From Chitinophagales bacterium (lineage in GTDB: Bacteria > Bacteroidota > Bacteroidia > Chitinophagales > JADIYW01): a stretch of DNA of 64,000 nucleotides. The position numbers and the translations under genes are program-made. Positions 17,709 through 27,317 of the stretch are shown here, piece by piece (position 1 is the stretch's first letter; each line of letters begins with the position of its first letter). The notes under the pieces are model-generated. The model saw nothing but the letters and a program-made list of their open reading frames with translations, did not search any database and was not told where the DNA came from. Location of the stretch: NCBI GenBank assembly GCA_023957245.1, contig JAMLHJ010000005.1, forward strand, positions 64,309-128,308. The letters are read 5' to 3'.

Positions 17709-18719
17709 ATGGAAGGAGGCAATTTTGTTGATTATGTGAAGATTTTTATGCGTTCAGGCAATGGAGGAGCAGGAGCTGTTTCTTTTTGGCGTGAAAAATT
17801 TGTAGCTCAAGGAGGACCTGACGGAGGGAATGGAGGACGTGGAGGGCATATTATCCTCAAAGCCAATCAACAACTTTGGACTTTATTACACTTAAAATAT
17901 CGCAAACATATTCACGCAGATAATGGTGGTAGAGGCGAAGGAGGAAGACGTTCTGGAGCCAATGGTGAAGATATCATTTTAGAAGTGCCATTAGGAACTG
18001 TCGTCCGTGACGCTGAAACAGGAGAAAAGAAAGCTGAGCTATTAGAAGATGGTCAAGAAGTTATCTTAATGCCTGGAGGTCGTGGAGGACTAGGTAATGA
18101 AAATTTTAAAAGTGCTACGAATCAAGTTCCTCATTACGCCCAACCTGGAGAGGCAGGTATCGAAGCTTGGATGATATTAGAGTTGAAAGTATTAGCTGAT
18201 GTTGGATTAGTAGGATTTCCTAATGCGGGAAAAAGCACTCTCCTATCTGTCATCAGTGCCGCCAAACCAGCTATCGCAGATTATGCATTTACTACAATAG
18301 TCCCAAATTTGGGCATGGTCTATTATCATGACAATCAGTCATTTGTAGTAGCAGATATTCCAGGAATTATTGAAGATGCACACAAAGGAAAAGGTTTGGG
18401 TGCAAGATTTTTAAGGCATATCGAGAGAAATGCTGTTTTATTATTCTTAGTGCCTGCAGATAGTGATGATATCAAAAGAGACTATACCGTATTGCTCAAT
18501 GAACTTAAAGAATACAATCCTGAATTGCTACATAAGGATAGAATATTAGGTATCAGTAAAAGTGATTTATTAGATGATGAGTTAAAAGAATTGATAAAAG
18601 CAGAGTTGCCAAAAGATGTTCCTATAGTATTTTTCTCTTCTCTTACTCAAACCAATCTCAATCAATTGAAAGATACGCTCTGGAAAGCTATTCAACATAC
18701 GCATCAAGCTGAAAACTAG
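17709..18719 (+). CDS. obgE: GTPase Obg/CgtA
   Basis: 336 residues. The N-terminal glycine-rich Obg fold (about 1-160) has [12 protein letters not shown] and [11 protein letters not shown]. The G domain has G1 [10 protein letters not shown]3 DIPG and a G4-like SKSD. The C-terminal OCT domain found in some firmicutes is absent, as usual in Bacteroidota. It acts in 50S assembly and stress control. In relatives obg commonly follows adk closely; here about 2.4 kb separate them. Confidence 0.95.
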   Translation: MEGGNFVDYVKIFMRSGNGGAGAVSFWREKFVAQGGPDGGNGGRGGHIILKANQQLWTLLHLKYRKHIHADNGGRGEGGRRSGANGEDIILEVPLGTVVRDAETGEKKAELLEDGQEVILMPGGRGGLGNENFKSATNQVPHYAQPGEAGIEAWMILELKVLADVGLVGFPNAGKSTLLSVISAAKPAIADYAFTTIVPNLGMVYYHDNQSFVVADIPGIIEDAHKGKGLGARFLRHIERNAVLLFLVPADSDDIKRDYTVLLNELKEYNPELLHKDRILGISKSDLLDDELKELIKAELPKDVPIVFFSSLTQTNLNQLKDTLWKAIQHTHQAEN

Positions 18720-18747
18720 TCACTGAATTTTTATTGAGCCAAAATCA

Positions 18748-20493
18748 TTAGGACTGCACTTTCCATAATTGAGCATAAGTACCACCTCGTGCTATCAATT
18801 CATCATGATTGCCTTTCTCAATAATTTTCCCATGATCGAGAATAATAATTTGGTCAGCTTTTTTCATTGTTGACAGTCTATGTGCGATAATGATTGCAGT
18901 CTTCCCTTGTGTCAATAATTGTAGATTGTCCTGAATAATTTTTTCGGTTTCTGTATCGACTGCACTTGTTGCCTCATCCAGAACGATAACAGGAGCATCT
19001 TTTAAAATAGCTCTTGCGATACTCAGCCTTTGTCTTTGACCTCCACTAAGCTTAATACCTCTTTCTCCTACAATCGTATCATATTGTTGTGGTAATGAAA
19101 TAACAAAATCATGCATAGCAGCCTTTTTTGAAGCTTCATGAATTTCTGACATAGAGGCATTTTCTTTTCCATAAGCTATATTTTCTGCAATAGTACCATG
19201 AAAAAGATATACATCTTGACTGACTAAAGCGATGTGTTTTCTCAATGAATGTGTATTGAGCTTAGAAATCGGTGTTTTGTCAAAAAATATCTCTCCACTA
19301 TTCAATGGATAGAAACCTAAAATTAATTTCACTAATGAACTTTTCCCAGCACCAGTTGGACCTGCGATCCCTGTTACTTTTGAAGAAGGAAAATTCAATG
19401 ATAAATTTTCAAAAACGGGTAAGCCATCTTTATGATATTGAAATGAAACTTTATCAAAAGAGATTCCTGAGCTTAAATTTTCAATTAGCTCAACTTCCCC
19501 TTTGTTCTGCTCCTCTGGTTCATCAATCAATTGAAAAATACGACTTATGCCAGCCAATGAACGCTGCCATTCATCAAAAACTTTTCCAAGACGGGTCAAA
19601 GGCCACAACAATCGCTGTATCAACATTCCAAATAATGCCAATTGCCCTACACTTATATCATTGAGTCCATTAAGCACCCAATAAGAAGCTATCAGCAATA
19701 CACCTGCAAATCCAACTGCTACCAACATTCTGATGATTGGCGTATATAAAACTTGATAAGAAATTGCTTTTTGATTGGCAGCTAAATAATCCTTTGAAGC
19801 AGTTTCTACTCTTACTTTCTCAAATTCTTCTGTAGCAAAACTTTTGATAACCTGAATACCTGACACATTATTTTCCAATCGAGCATTGAGTACACCTGCT
19901 TGGTTTCTGATATTTTTATAATATTTCCCTATCCATTTCTGGTAAAAAATACTTCCACCAATAATAAAAGGAATAGGTATTAATGCAAAAAGTGCCAATT
20001 GCCATGAAACACTGAAAAAAGCAATAGTAGAAAAGATAAGCAATACAGCAATTTGCACCATTTCATTATAGACATCATACAAAAATCTTTCTAGCCTATT
20101 GACATCATCATTGACGATAGATAAGATATTGCCAGTACGATTATTCTCAAAAAAAGATAAAGGTTTGCGTTGGAGTTTTTCATAAGTATCTACTCTCAAA
20201 CGATGTTGTACATCTTGTGCAATGGACAAAAAACCTTTTGAATACAACCATTCAGTAAAGCTCTCAAAGAAAAAGATAACAAATGTTGCGATTCCAATAA
20301 AAATAGCTCCTTTCCATGGGTCATTGTCTGTATATGGAGCTAGCCAAGATGGTGAATGACCACTGACAATATCTACCAGCCAGCCGACTAAAAGAGGAGG
20401 CATCAAGTCCAAAACTTTATTGAGGATACTAGATAAGGTAGAAAAATAAAATTTAGCTCTGTAGTATTGAAGATATTTGACAAGTCGAAACAT
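18748..20493 (-). CDS. ABC exporter (MsbA/MdlB-like)
   Basis: 581 residues with six transmembrane helices (about 1-320) and an ATPase domain. Walker A is GPTGAGKSS, the signature is LSGGQRQR, Walker B is VIVLDEATSAVD and the H-loop is IIAHR. It is closer to the usual consensus than the exporter at 7080. The substrate is unknown (lipid, peptide or drug are all seen in the group). It ends 28 bases from the convergent obg gene and starts 22 bases after the outer-membrane protein gene on the same strand. Confidence 0.87.
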   Translation of the reverse strand: MFRLVKYLQYYRAKFYFSTLSSILNKVLDLMPPLLVGWLVDIVSGHSPSWLAPYTDNDPWKGAIFIGIATFVIFFFESFTEWLYSKGFLSIAQDVQHRLRVDTYEKLQRKPLSFFENNRTGNILSIVNDDVNRLERFLYDVYNEMVQIAVLLIFSTIAFFSVSWQLALFALIPIPFIIGGSIFYQKWIGKYYKNIRNQAGVLNARLENNVSGIQVIKSFATEEFEKVRVETASKDYLAANQKAISYQVLYTPIIRMLVAVGFAGVLLIASYWVLNGLNDISVGQLALFGMLIQRLLWPLTRLGKVFDEWQRSLAGISRIFQLIDEPEEQNKGEVELIENLSSGISFDKVSFQYHKDGLPVFENLSLNFPSSKVTGIAGPTGAGKSSLVKLILGFYPLNSGEIFFDKTPISKLNTHSLRKHIALVSQDVYLFHGTIAENIAYGKENASMSEIHEASKKAAMHDFVISLPQQYDTIVGERGIKLSGGQRQRLSIARAILKDAPVIVLDEATSAVDTETEKIIQDNLQLLTQGKTAIIIAHRLSTMKKADQIIILDHGKIIEKGNHDELIARGGTYAQLWKVQS

Positions 20494-20515
20494 CTTACAA
20501 AACTATGAATTAGTC

Positions 20516-21184
20516 TTAATCTTTTCTTCGATTTCCACCAAAGCCAAAGCCAAAACCCATTTTTAAAATCAAAGGAAATGAGCCAAAAGTTCCACTATAA
20601 ATAGATTCATCTGAATCCAAAACATTAAATAGGGCTGAAATATAAAAATTTCCAGTCTGTCCTATAGGTTGAATATAACCTCCACCCAAAAGCAGAGAAG
20701 AGACATTGACTCGGTCTGTACTGAAATAAGATTCTTTATTGACTAATTCATATTCACCATGAGCAAATATGCCATTCCAGATGACATAATCTACATAAGC
20801 TCCACCACCATACAAAAAGCTTTTCCATTTTTGACCATTATCGTATTTGACACTTTGGTAAATAGATTTCGTACTTAATCCTACTTGTAATTTTTCAGGA
20901 ATAATCCAATATCCAAAAGTCGGAGACAACTCTACAAAAGTGATACTACCAAAACTCAAACCAAAATTTCCTCCTACTCTAAATAGATTCCATTTCCATT
21001 TTTTGTCATCATCTTGTTCTTTTACCTTCTTACTTTCCTTTTCATTAGATGAATCTTTCAACTCTTGAGGTACTACTTGCTCCGCTTTATTAATACTCTG
21101 ATATTCTTGTTCCTGAGCATTTAATGTCTGCCCCGACAAATTAAATACACAGAAAAAAATAATTGAAAAAATAAACTTTTGCAT
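20516..21184 (-). CDS. Predicted outer-membrane beta-barrel protein
   Basis: 222 residues. The signal peptide ends in QTLNAQ (about 24), followed by an acidic, Lys/Glu-rich stretch (about 25-65). Alternating strands rich in Gly and aromatics follow, such as GGNFGLSFGSITFVELSPTF and FYISALFNVL. It ends in GFGFGFGGNRRKD. The architecture suggests a small eight-stranded barrel. No specific family is certain. It precedes the ABC exporter in a likely operon. Confidence 0.65.
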   Translation of the reverse strand: MQKFIFSIIFFCVFNLSGQTLNAQEQEYQSINKAEQVVPQELKDSSNEKESKKVKEQDDDKKWKWNLFRVGGNFGLSFGSITFVELSPTFGYWIIPEKLQVGLSTKSIYQSVKYDNGQKWKSFLYGGGAYVDYVIWNGIFAHGEYELVNKESYFSTDRVNVSSLLLGGGYIQPIGQTGNFYISALFNVLDSDESIYSGTFGSFPLILKMGFGFGFGGNRRKD

Positions 21185-21283
21185 ATTGGGTCGTACTATT
21201 TAGGTTTGCAAGTATTTCTATTGTAAAATAAAACGATTATAAGATAACTTCGTATTTATAAGTCAATAAATTTTGGTTTTCAA

Positions 21284-23440
21284 ATGATAATAATTGGTAA
21301 AATAGTACAGAATTTTGTTTTTTTCATGTTGATAGCTTTGGCTACAATGGACGCAAAGGCTCAATCTACTTTCAATTTGGAAGATATTTTTATCCATCAA
21401 AAGTTTCAAGCTAAACAATTGCCTCAAATGCAATTCATTGATACTGCGAACTATATTACTATTGACCATCAGCCAGACAAAATGACTAGCTATGTTTACA
21501 AAGAGAATATTTCTACCCATCAGAAAGAGATGATTTTTGATAGCAAACATCTAAAAGATTTATTCTCATTGAAAGATGCACTCATTCAACGATTTGATTT
21601 TATTGATAGCTCACATTTTTTAATTGGAATTCAAACTGAAAAAATCTATCGTAGATCTTCTAAAGCAATGTTTTTTTATGTGGATTTAAGCAAAGCAAAT
21701 ATTACCCAAATTGGAGGAAATGAAAAAATCATGTATCCAACAATAGCTCCAGACCAAAGTAAAATCGCATATATTAAAAATAATAACATCTTTATTTTTT
21801 ATACAAAAAATGAAAAGACTGTACAAATTACTAAAGATGGGCAAAAAAACTTCATCATCAATGGTGCTTGTGATTGGGTATATGAAGAAGAATTTGGAAT
21901 GACAAATACCATGTCTTGGTCGCCTGACAGTAAAAGTCTTATGTATTTAAAAACAGATGAGTCAAAAGTCAAACAATATTCTTTTGACCTTTATTATCAA
22001 GATTATCCTATTACTTTTCAATATAAATATCCACGTGCTGGTGAAGATGTTTCCACTGTATCCTTATGGGTATATCAAAGCAAGAAAAAACATTTTAAAC
22101 TCGATTTGGACGACACTTATATTCCCTTATTTAGATGGAAAGATAATAAGACTGTCGCAGTATTGACAATAAATAGGTTACAGAATGATATGAAAGTTTT
22201 TGTTTTTGATATCAAAAAGAAAGCAAAGCAATTGTGGTACAGAGAAGAGGACAAAAGGTATGTTGAGCTTCCAAGTCTTTTTACTTTTTTACCTACAGGC
22301 GAATTGGCTATTACCTCTGAAAAAATGGGGTATAATCATTTGTATTTTGTCAATTCTAATGCAAATATTCAACAGATTACTCAAGGTAATTTTGACGTTT
22401 CTGAGATTTTGAGAATAGATTTAGAAGATAGCATCATCCTATTTTCTGCTCATTTACCTCAACCTGAATGTAAAAGTTTATTGTCATGGAATATGAAAAA
22501 TCAATCTTTGGCATATCTTTCAGATACTACAGGAACTGTCAATACAACAATGCTAGGCAATGGCTATTTTCTTGAAAAATATAGTAGCTCTTATACTAGG
22601 AATAAAGTTTCACTCAAATCAATAAAAAATCTAAGCACCATTACACTTATCAATGATCAGCGAGAAGAAGACTCTGTTCTGATAAAAAAAGATTTTTTCT
22701 GGTTGCCCATAAACAACTACCTTTTACGTGCATGGAAAATGTTACCTCCAGGTTTTGATAGTAAAAAAAGTTATCCCGTTTTATTCTATGTCTATGGTGG
22801 TTCTGGCTCAAGTACTGTCAATAATGAATGGGACAGAAACTTAATACTATGGCTCAATTATATGGCTCATCAAGGATATATTGTTGTTTCTGTAAACAAT
22901 AGAGGAACGGGTCGCAGAGGTACTGAATTTAAAAAAATAAGCTATTCTAAACTGGGATATTATGAAGTAGAAGACCAACTCGAATCCATAAAATATTTCT
23001 CACAATTGCCTTATGTGGACAAAAACAGAATAGCTATGATGGGATGGAGTTATGGTGGCTACATGACTTTAATGAGCATGATGAGTGACACTCTTATTCA
23101 AAAAGGGATAAGTATTGCACCTGTAACTGATTGGAAATATTACGATGCGATATACACAGAAAGATATATGCGTACACCCATAGGAAATCCTACAGAGTAC
23201 ATCAAAAGCTCACCTATAGAGCAGGCGGAAAAATTATCAGGAGATTTACTGTTGATTCATGGGACTGCTGACGACAACGTTCATTATCAAAACAGTATGG
23301 AGCTTGCTAAAAAGCTGATTCAATACAATAAAAAATTTCAGATGCTCTCCTATCCCAATAGTAATCATGGCATTGGAGGCTCAAAAACCCAATTGCATTT
23401 ATTTGAAACACTAAGCAATTTTTTACTCCAAAAAGAATAA
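21284..23440 (+). CDS. Dipeptidyl peptidase IV (S9B)
   Basis: 718 residues. The signal peptide is about 1-26. The N-terminal beta-propeller holds the double-Glu motif WVYEEEFG that binds the substrate amino end. The C-terminal alpha/beta hydrolase domain has the triad Ser589 (GWSYGGY), Asp663 (HGTADDN) and His695 (NSNHGIGG). It removes X-Pro or X-Ala dipeptides in the periplasm or at the surface. Convergent with the nuclease gene, with a four-base gap. Confidence 0.93.
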   Translation: MIIIGKIVQNFVFFMLIALATMDAKAQSTFNLEDIFIHQKFQAKQLPQMQFIDTANYITIDHQPDKMTSYVYKENISTHQKEMIFDSKHLKDLFSLKDALIQRFDFIDSSHFLIGIQTEKIYRRSSKAMFFYVDLSKANITQIGGNEKIMYPTIAPDQSKIAYIKNNNIFIFYTKNEKTVQITKDGQKNFIINGACDWVYEEEFGMTNTMSWSPDSKSLMYLKTDESKVKQYSFDLYYQDYPITFQYKYPRAGEDVSTVSLWVYQSKKKHFKLDLDDTYIPLFRWKDNKTVAVLTINRLQNDMKVFVFDIKKKAKQLWYREEDKRYVELPSLFTFLPTGELAITSEKMGYNHLYFVNSNANIQQITQGNFDVSEILRIDLEDSIILFSAHLPQPECKSLLSWNMKNQSLAYLSDTTGTVNTTMLGNGYFLEKYSSSYTRNKVSLKSIKNLSTITLINDQREEDSVLIKKDFFWLPINNYLLRAWKMLPPGFDSKKSYPVLFYVYGGSGSSTVNNEWDRNLILWLNYMAHQGYIVVSVNNRGTGRRGTEFKKISYSKLGYYEVEDQLESIKYFSQLPYVDKNRIAMMGWSYGGYMTLMSMMSDTLIQKGISIAPVTDWKYYDAIYTERYMRTPIGNPTEYIKSSPIEQAEKLSGDLLLIHGTADDNVHYQNSMELAKKLIQYNKKFQMLSYPNSNHGIGGSKTQLHLFETLSNFLLQKE

Positions 23441-23444
23441 TCAA

Positions 23445-24656
23445 CTAAGGCTGATATAGGCTGAATTGTTTTTCATTGGTAGCCACAATCTGAGGTTTAC
23501 CCTTATATAACTGTACCAAACCTTTTATACATATCAATTTGCCATTGAGATAAACCTCTGGTTCGTAAGTAAAATTGACTCTGTCTTTACCAAAAACTAC
23601 GACAGAAAAAGGAGAATTGGGATATGGTTCATCAAAATTGACATAGGTAATTCCTGTGCTAGTATTCTTATTATATCTTGTACCTACCACCTTGCCACAT
23701 ACATTACATTCTGTCCCTACAAAATATATAGCTTGCTTAGTAGGGATATGATTGAGGTCATATTTGAAATTAGGAGCTTCAGAAATTTTAGTTTTAGAAA
23801 ATTGCCAATTTTGAATATCTATATCTTTTTCAAAAGATACAGCATCAGGAATATTGGGAAAAAAATTAATTCCTGTCAGTGCTTCTATACTATCTATTGA
23901 CACCATATACTTGGCAACTGGGCCAGTCACAGGAGTATTAGGATACAAAAATGCAATCGCATGAGGAGTGGGAGTATTGATATCCAAAATAATTTTATAA
24001 TAAGCTTCTGGAATACTCAATCTGTATGAGCCTTGTTGAACTTTAGGCAAACCATCCTTCAATACTGGTCCAGTAATCACTAGCAAATCTCCATGTTCAA
24101 CCACCCATTCTCTCACTTGAATTTCTAGATTATTCCATCCATTTCTATTCAAGTCAGGATTTTGAGGACTCATATTGCTATAATAGTAAGATTCGCTCAA
24201 TGCATTCCTACTCCATCTAAAATCTGCTGACGGAGCCAAGTGTCCACGGTCATAGCCACTATCCCAATAATCAGTAACATCTGCCGAACCAGTACTGACA
24301 GATGAGTCTATTCTGAAATCATTTGTTCGAGTGATAGTTCCAGTAATCACATCTTTAGGGATAATATGCATCACCCAATTGGCTTGTTCGTGCTCTTCAT
24401 TATAACTCAACATCATAGCTGAGTGAGTAATCAATTCATATTTTTTATTCTCTTGAGGAATATAATTTTGCAATAGCTCTCTAATTTTCTTCAGCTTTAA
24501 AGCTTCAATTTCATCTATAATATTTTGAACTTGGCTTTGCTGTTCGCTCAGTTTTTCTTGCTGAATTTCAATCAATTCATTAGTGACTTGTGCATTACAA
24601 TGCAAAGAATTTATAAGGAAAACGATACTAAATAAAACGATTGAAAAATATTTCAC
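23445..24656 (-). CDS. Secreted DNA/RNA non-specific endonuclease with C-terminal OB-like domain
   Basis: About 403 residues. GTG 24656 is chosen because it gives a signal peptide (KYFSIVLFSIVFLINSLHCNAQ). An upstream start at 24752 would add 32 residues. A Glu/Gln-rich helix (about 25-60) follows, then the nuclease domain with the beta-beta-alpha metal motif YDRGHLAPSADF and SNMSPQNPDLNRNGW. The last 95 residues, after a CNVCGKVVG segment, look like an OB-type nucleic-acid or carbohydrate fold. It should degrade nucleic acid outside the cytoplasm. Confidence 0.85.
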   Translation of the reverse strand: MKYFSIVLFSIVFLINSLHCNAQVTNELIEIQQEKLSEQQSQVQNIIDEIEALKLKKIRELLQNYIPQENKKYELITHSAMMLSYNEEHEQANWVMHIIPKDVITGTITRTNDFRIDSSVSTGSADVTDYWDSGYDRGHLAPSADFRWSRNALSESYYYSNMSPQNPDLNRNGWNNLEIQVREWVVEHGDLLVITGPVLKDGLPKVQQGSYRLSIPEAYYKIILDINTPTPHAIAFLYPNTPVTGPVAKYMVSIDSIEALTGINFFPNIPDAVSFEKDIDIQNWQFSKTKISEAPNFKYDLNHIPTKQAIYFVGTECNVCGKVVGTRYNKNTSTGITYVNFDEPYPNSPFSVVVFGKDRVNFTYEPEVYLNGKLICIKGLVQLYKGKPQIVATNEKQFSLYQP

Positions 24657-24788
24657 TGAGACAATTTTGTAGCTTATATATCTAATTATGTGCCAATATA
24701 CCAAATTATCATTAGAAGAAAAACCATTATAGAAAGAGTAAAAAAGCGGCAATCATCAAAGATAGCAGCGATTATTCCCAGAGATTTT

Positions 24789-25469
24789 CTATCTCATCAA
24801 GGCTTCAATATCTTTCATTTCTCCAAATAAAACTAAAACATCATCTTTCTCCATGACAATTTCAGGAACAGGAGTGTCAATGACAATAGGCTTAGATTGT
24901 ATATTTCCTAAAATACTTTTTTCATTTTCTTTTCGGATAATTGCCAATAGTGTCACTTTATACCTATTTAATAAATCAGCTTTCTCAACAGAAAAACCAA
25001 TATATCTAGCTGGTAAAGTGATTTCCATAATTCTATAATTTTCAGAAATTTGAAAAGAATCTATCACATTCTTAATATCTAAAGTATTTGCCAATCTATT
25101 AGCTGTTTCAGTTTCTGGATCCACAAATTCGGTTATTCCCATCGCTTCCAAAACGTTTTTCTGTAAAGGTGAAGTAATCCGTCCAATAATCCTTTTTACA
25201 TTCAATTTCTTTAGCAAAGCAGTCGTCATAATAGAAGCTCCTTCATTTTCTCCGATAGCAATTATTACAGCATCTGCATCTTTCAAAGGAAGACCTCTAA
25301 CAGACATTTGGTCGGTACCATCCATACAAATAGTGTGAGAAATATCTTCTTTGAAAGCCTCTACCCGATTCATATTATTATCAATCCCCAATACTTCATG
25401 TCCCATATTGGTCAACCTACTCGCTAGAGCATATCCAAAATGACCTAAACCAAAAACGATAAATTTCAT
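24789..25469 (-). CDS. TrkA/KtrA-type potassium channel regulator
   Basis: 226 residues. The RCK-N Rossmann domain has GLGHFGYALASRL and EVLGIDNN; an RCK-C domain follows from about 140. A single RCK unit is the KtrA form rather than the doubled TrkA of Escherichia coli. It binds nucleotides and gates the membrane subunits encoded just upstream. It starts 12 bases after the second TrkH gene, so all three genes form one operon. Confidence 0.9.
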   Translation of the reverse strand: MKFIVFGLGHFGYALASRLTNMGHEVLGIDNNMNRVEAFKEDISHTICMDGTDQMSVRGLPLKDADAVIIAIGENEGASIMTTALLKKLNVKRIIGRITSPLQKNVLEAMGITEFVDPETETANRLANTLDIKNVIDSFQISENYRIMEITLPARYIGFSVEKADLLNRYKVTLLAIIRKENEKSILGNIQSKPIVIDTPVPEIVMEKDDVLVLFGEMKDIEALMR

Positions 25470-25481
25470 ACTACTAATTTA

Positions 25482-27314
25482 TTAAAAGATTATTTCCTGA
25501 CTAGGGTACTTTAATTTCTTTTTGCTTCTTTTATAAAGAAAAGCAGTGAATAATGTAAGCGAACCTACCCGACCTCCAAACATAGCGATAGTCAATACAA
25601 CCTTACTCTCTGGAGAAAATGAAGCTGTATTAATCAGACTCAGACCACAATTATTAAATGCCGAAAATACCTCAAAAACAATATTCATTAACGCTAATTC
25701 TCCATCAAAGCTATAAACTAAAAATGTAAAAACTCCCATCAATACAATTGAGATAGACAATACAGCATAGATACGCTTCATTGATTCGGCTCCAACCTCT
25801 CTTCCAAATATTACAAGCGTTTCATTTCCTTTAGCAATATTCCAAACATTTAAAAATGCAACAGCAAATGTTGTCGTTTTGATTCCTCCTCCTGTACCCG
25901 CTGGAGAAGCGCCTATCCACATCATCAACATATAAAACAAAGCAGTAGGATATGTGATAAGTTCCATATCTACAATCGTGATACCTGCCCCTCTAGGTGT
26001 AGTCGCTAAAAAAAATACGCCTATTATCTTCTCAATAAAAGTTTCTTGGACTAAGGTATTGTTCCATTCTAATAAGACAATAACAACAGCACTTAACACC
26101 GTCAAGATGAAAGTTGTCCATAATGCAATCTTAGGATTTACACCAAATGAATGTGCTGGAAATGAATAATGTTGCCTCAAAAAGATTTTATTATAGATAT
26201 TTCTAATGAAATTTTTTATCTGAGAATAAAAGGCAAATACAATTGGGAACCCTATTCCTCCAATGATATACAAAAAGGCAATTATTAATTGATACCAATG
26301 ATTAGTCTCTATTATTCTTCCATCTGAACTCAAGGTTATTCCCACATTACAGAAAGAAGAAATGCTATGAAATAAGGAAAAAAATATTCTGTCCCAAGCA
26401 CTATCAAATGCATACTCCAATGAAATAAGATATAAGCAAAATGCACCTATCCCTTCCACCAATAAAGTCACAAAAACAATCTTGTAAATTGTCCCCATCA
26501 CTTCACTGAGCTTATCCCCCAAATCTATGATCTCACTCATTTTCTCACCCATAATAGTATCTTGCAAGAGCATTTGCTGCTGAAAAGATATACCCGACGA
26601 GAACATTCTCCCCAAAATACCTGCAAAGGTCATCACGCCCAATCCTCCGAATTGCATCAACAACATGATTATCCAAAGCCCAAAACCTGTAAAGGTGGAT
26701 GAGGTATCCACAACCGTGAGTCCTGTCGTACATACTGCACTTACAGATGTCAGTAATGCATCTATAAACCCAATCCCATCATGAGTTGACTTGGGCAAAA
26801 GAAGACCTACTGTGCCTAATCCTGACAATAGAAAAAAGGTAGAGAAAAGCAAGAAAGAGGCATTGGCCTTTTTACTATAAAAACTTGCAATATTCTTTGA
26901 TATAGAATATAAAAAAGCAAGAAAAAATACTGGATAAATATAATAAATATAGCTTTCATACAAGAAGCTTATACCTTGCCAATTTTGTCTTTGTGTCAAC
27001 AATTCATATCCACCAGCAAATAAAACAAGTAATACAAATTCAATAATTTTTTGTCGCAATGGTTTGCCCAAATAGAATATATTAAAAAATATCCTTATTG
27101 CACCAATAATCAAACATGCAATTATGTATAGTAAATAAAACGACCTAAACTCCTCAACATCATCTCCACTATCTTCAAATCCTATATCATAGATTACTCC
27201 CAAAATCGCAATAATCCCCAAGAAGAATAATATTCTGTCTGATACTTTGACCACTATTCTACATATTGGCTGAATCCAATCTTGTACCTTCTGATATGTA
27301 TTGATGACATTCAT
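25482..27314 (-). CDS. TrkH/KtrB-type potassium transporter subunit (second of two)
   Basis: 610 residues. The N-terminal region has about four additional helices (about 25-155), then the four-fold membrane-pore-membrane repeat of the TrkH/KtrB superfamily. Filter-like segments are visible as TTGLTVVD, FCNVGITL, ATTPRGAGI and FNNCGLSL. The GGGIKTTT motif follows the third filter. It is the ion-conducting part of the potassium uptake system. It overlaps no gene; 3 bases separate it from the paralogue upstream. Confidence 0.9.
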   Translation of the reverse strand: MNVINTYQKVQDWIQPICRIVVKVSDRILFFLGIIAILGVIYDIGFEDSGDDVEEFRSFYLLYIIACLIIGAIRIFFNIFYLGKPLRQKIIEFVLLVLFAGGYELLTQRQNWQGISFLYESYIYYIYPVFFLAFLYSISKNIASFYSKKANASFLLFSTFFLLSGLGTVGLLLPKSTHDGIGFIDALLTSVSAVCTTGLTVVDTSSTFTGFGLWIIMLLMQFGGLGVMTFAGILGRMFSSGISFQQQMLLQDTIMGEKMSEIIDLGDKLSEVMGTIYKIVFVTLLVEGIGAFCLYLISLEYAFDSAWDRIFFSLFHSISSFCNVGITLSSDGRIIETNHWYQLIIAFLYIIGGIGFPIVFAFYSQIKNFIRNIYNKIFLRQHYSFPAHSFGVNPKIALWTTFILTVLSAVVIVLLEWNNTLVQETFIEKIIGVFFLATTPRGAGITIVDMELITYPTALFYMLMMWIGASPAGTGGGIKTTTFAVAFLNVWNIAKGNETLVIFGREVGAESMKRIYAVLSISIVLMGVFTFLVYSFDGELALMNIVFEVFSAFNNCGLSLINTASFSPESKVVLTIAMFGGRVGSLTLFTAFLYKRSKKKLKYPSQEIIF

Positions 27315-27317
27315 TGA

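Noticed and set aside
19272-19664. 130-codon open frame antisense to the ABC exporter
   Set aside because: It mirrors the conserved exporter frame, has no promoter or family, and such frames are expected opposite well-conserved coding DNA.
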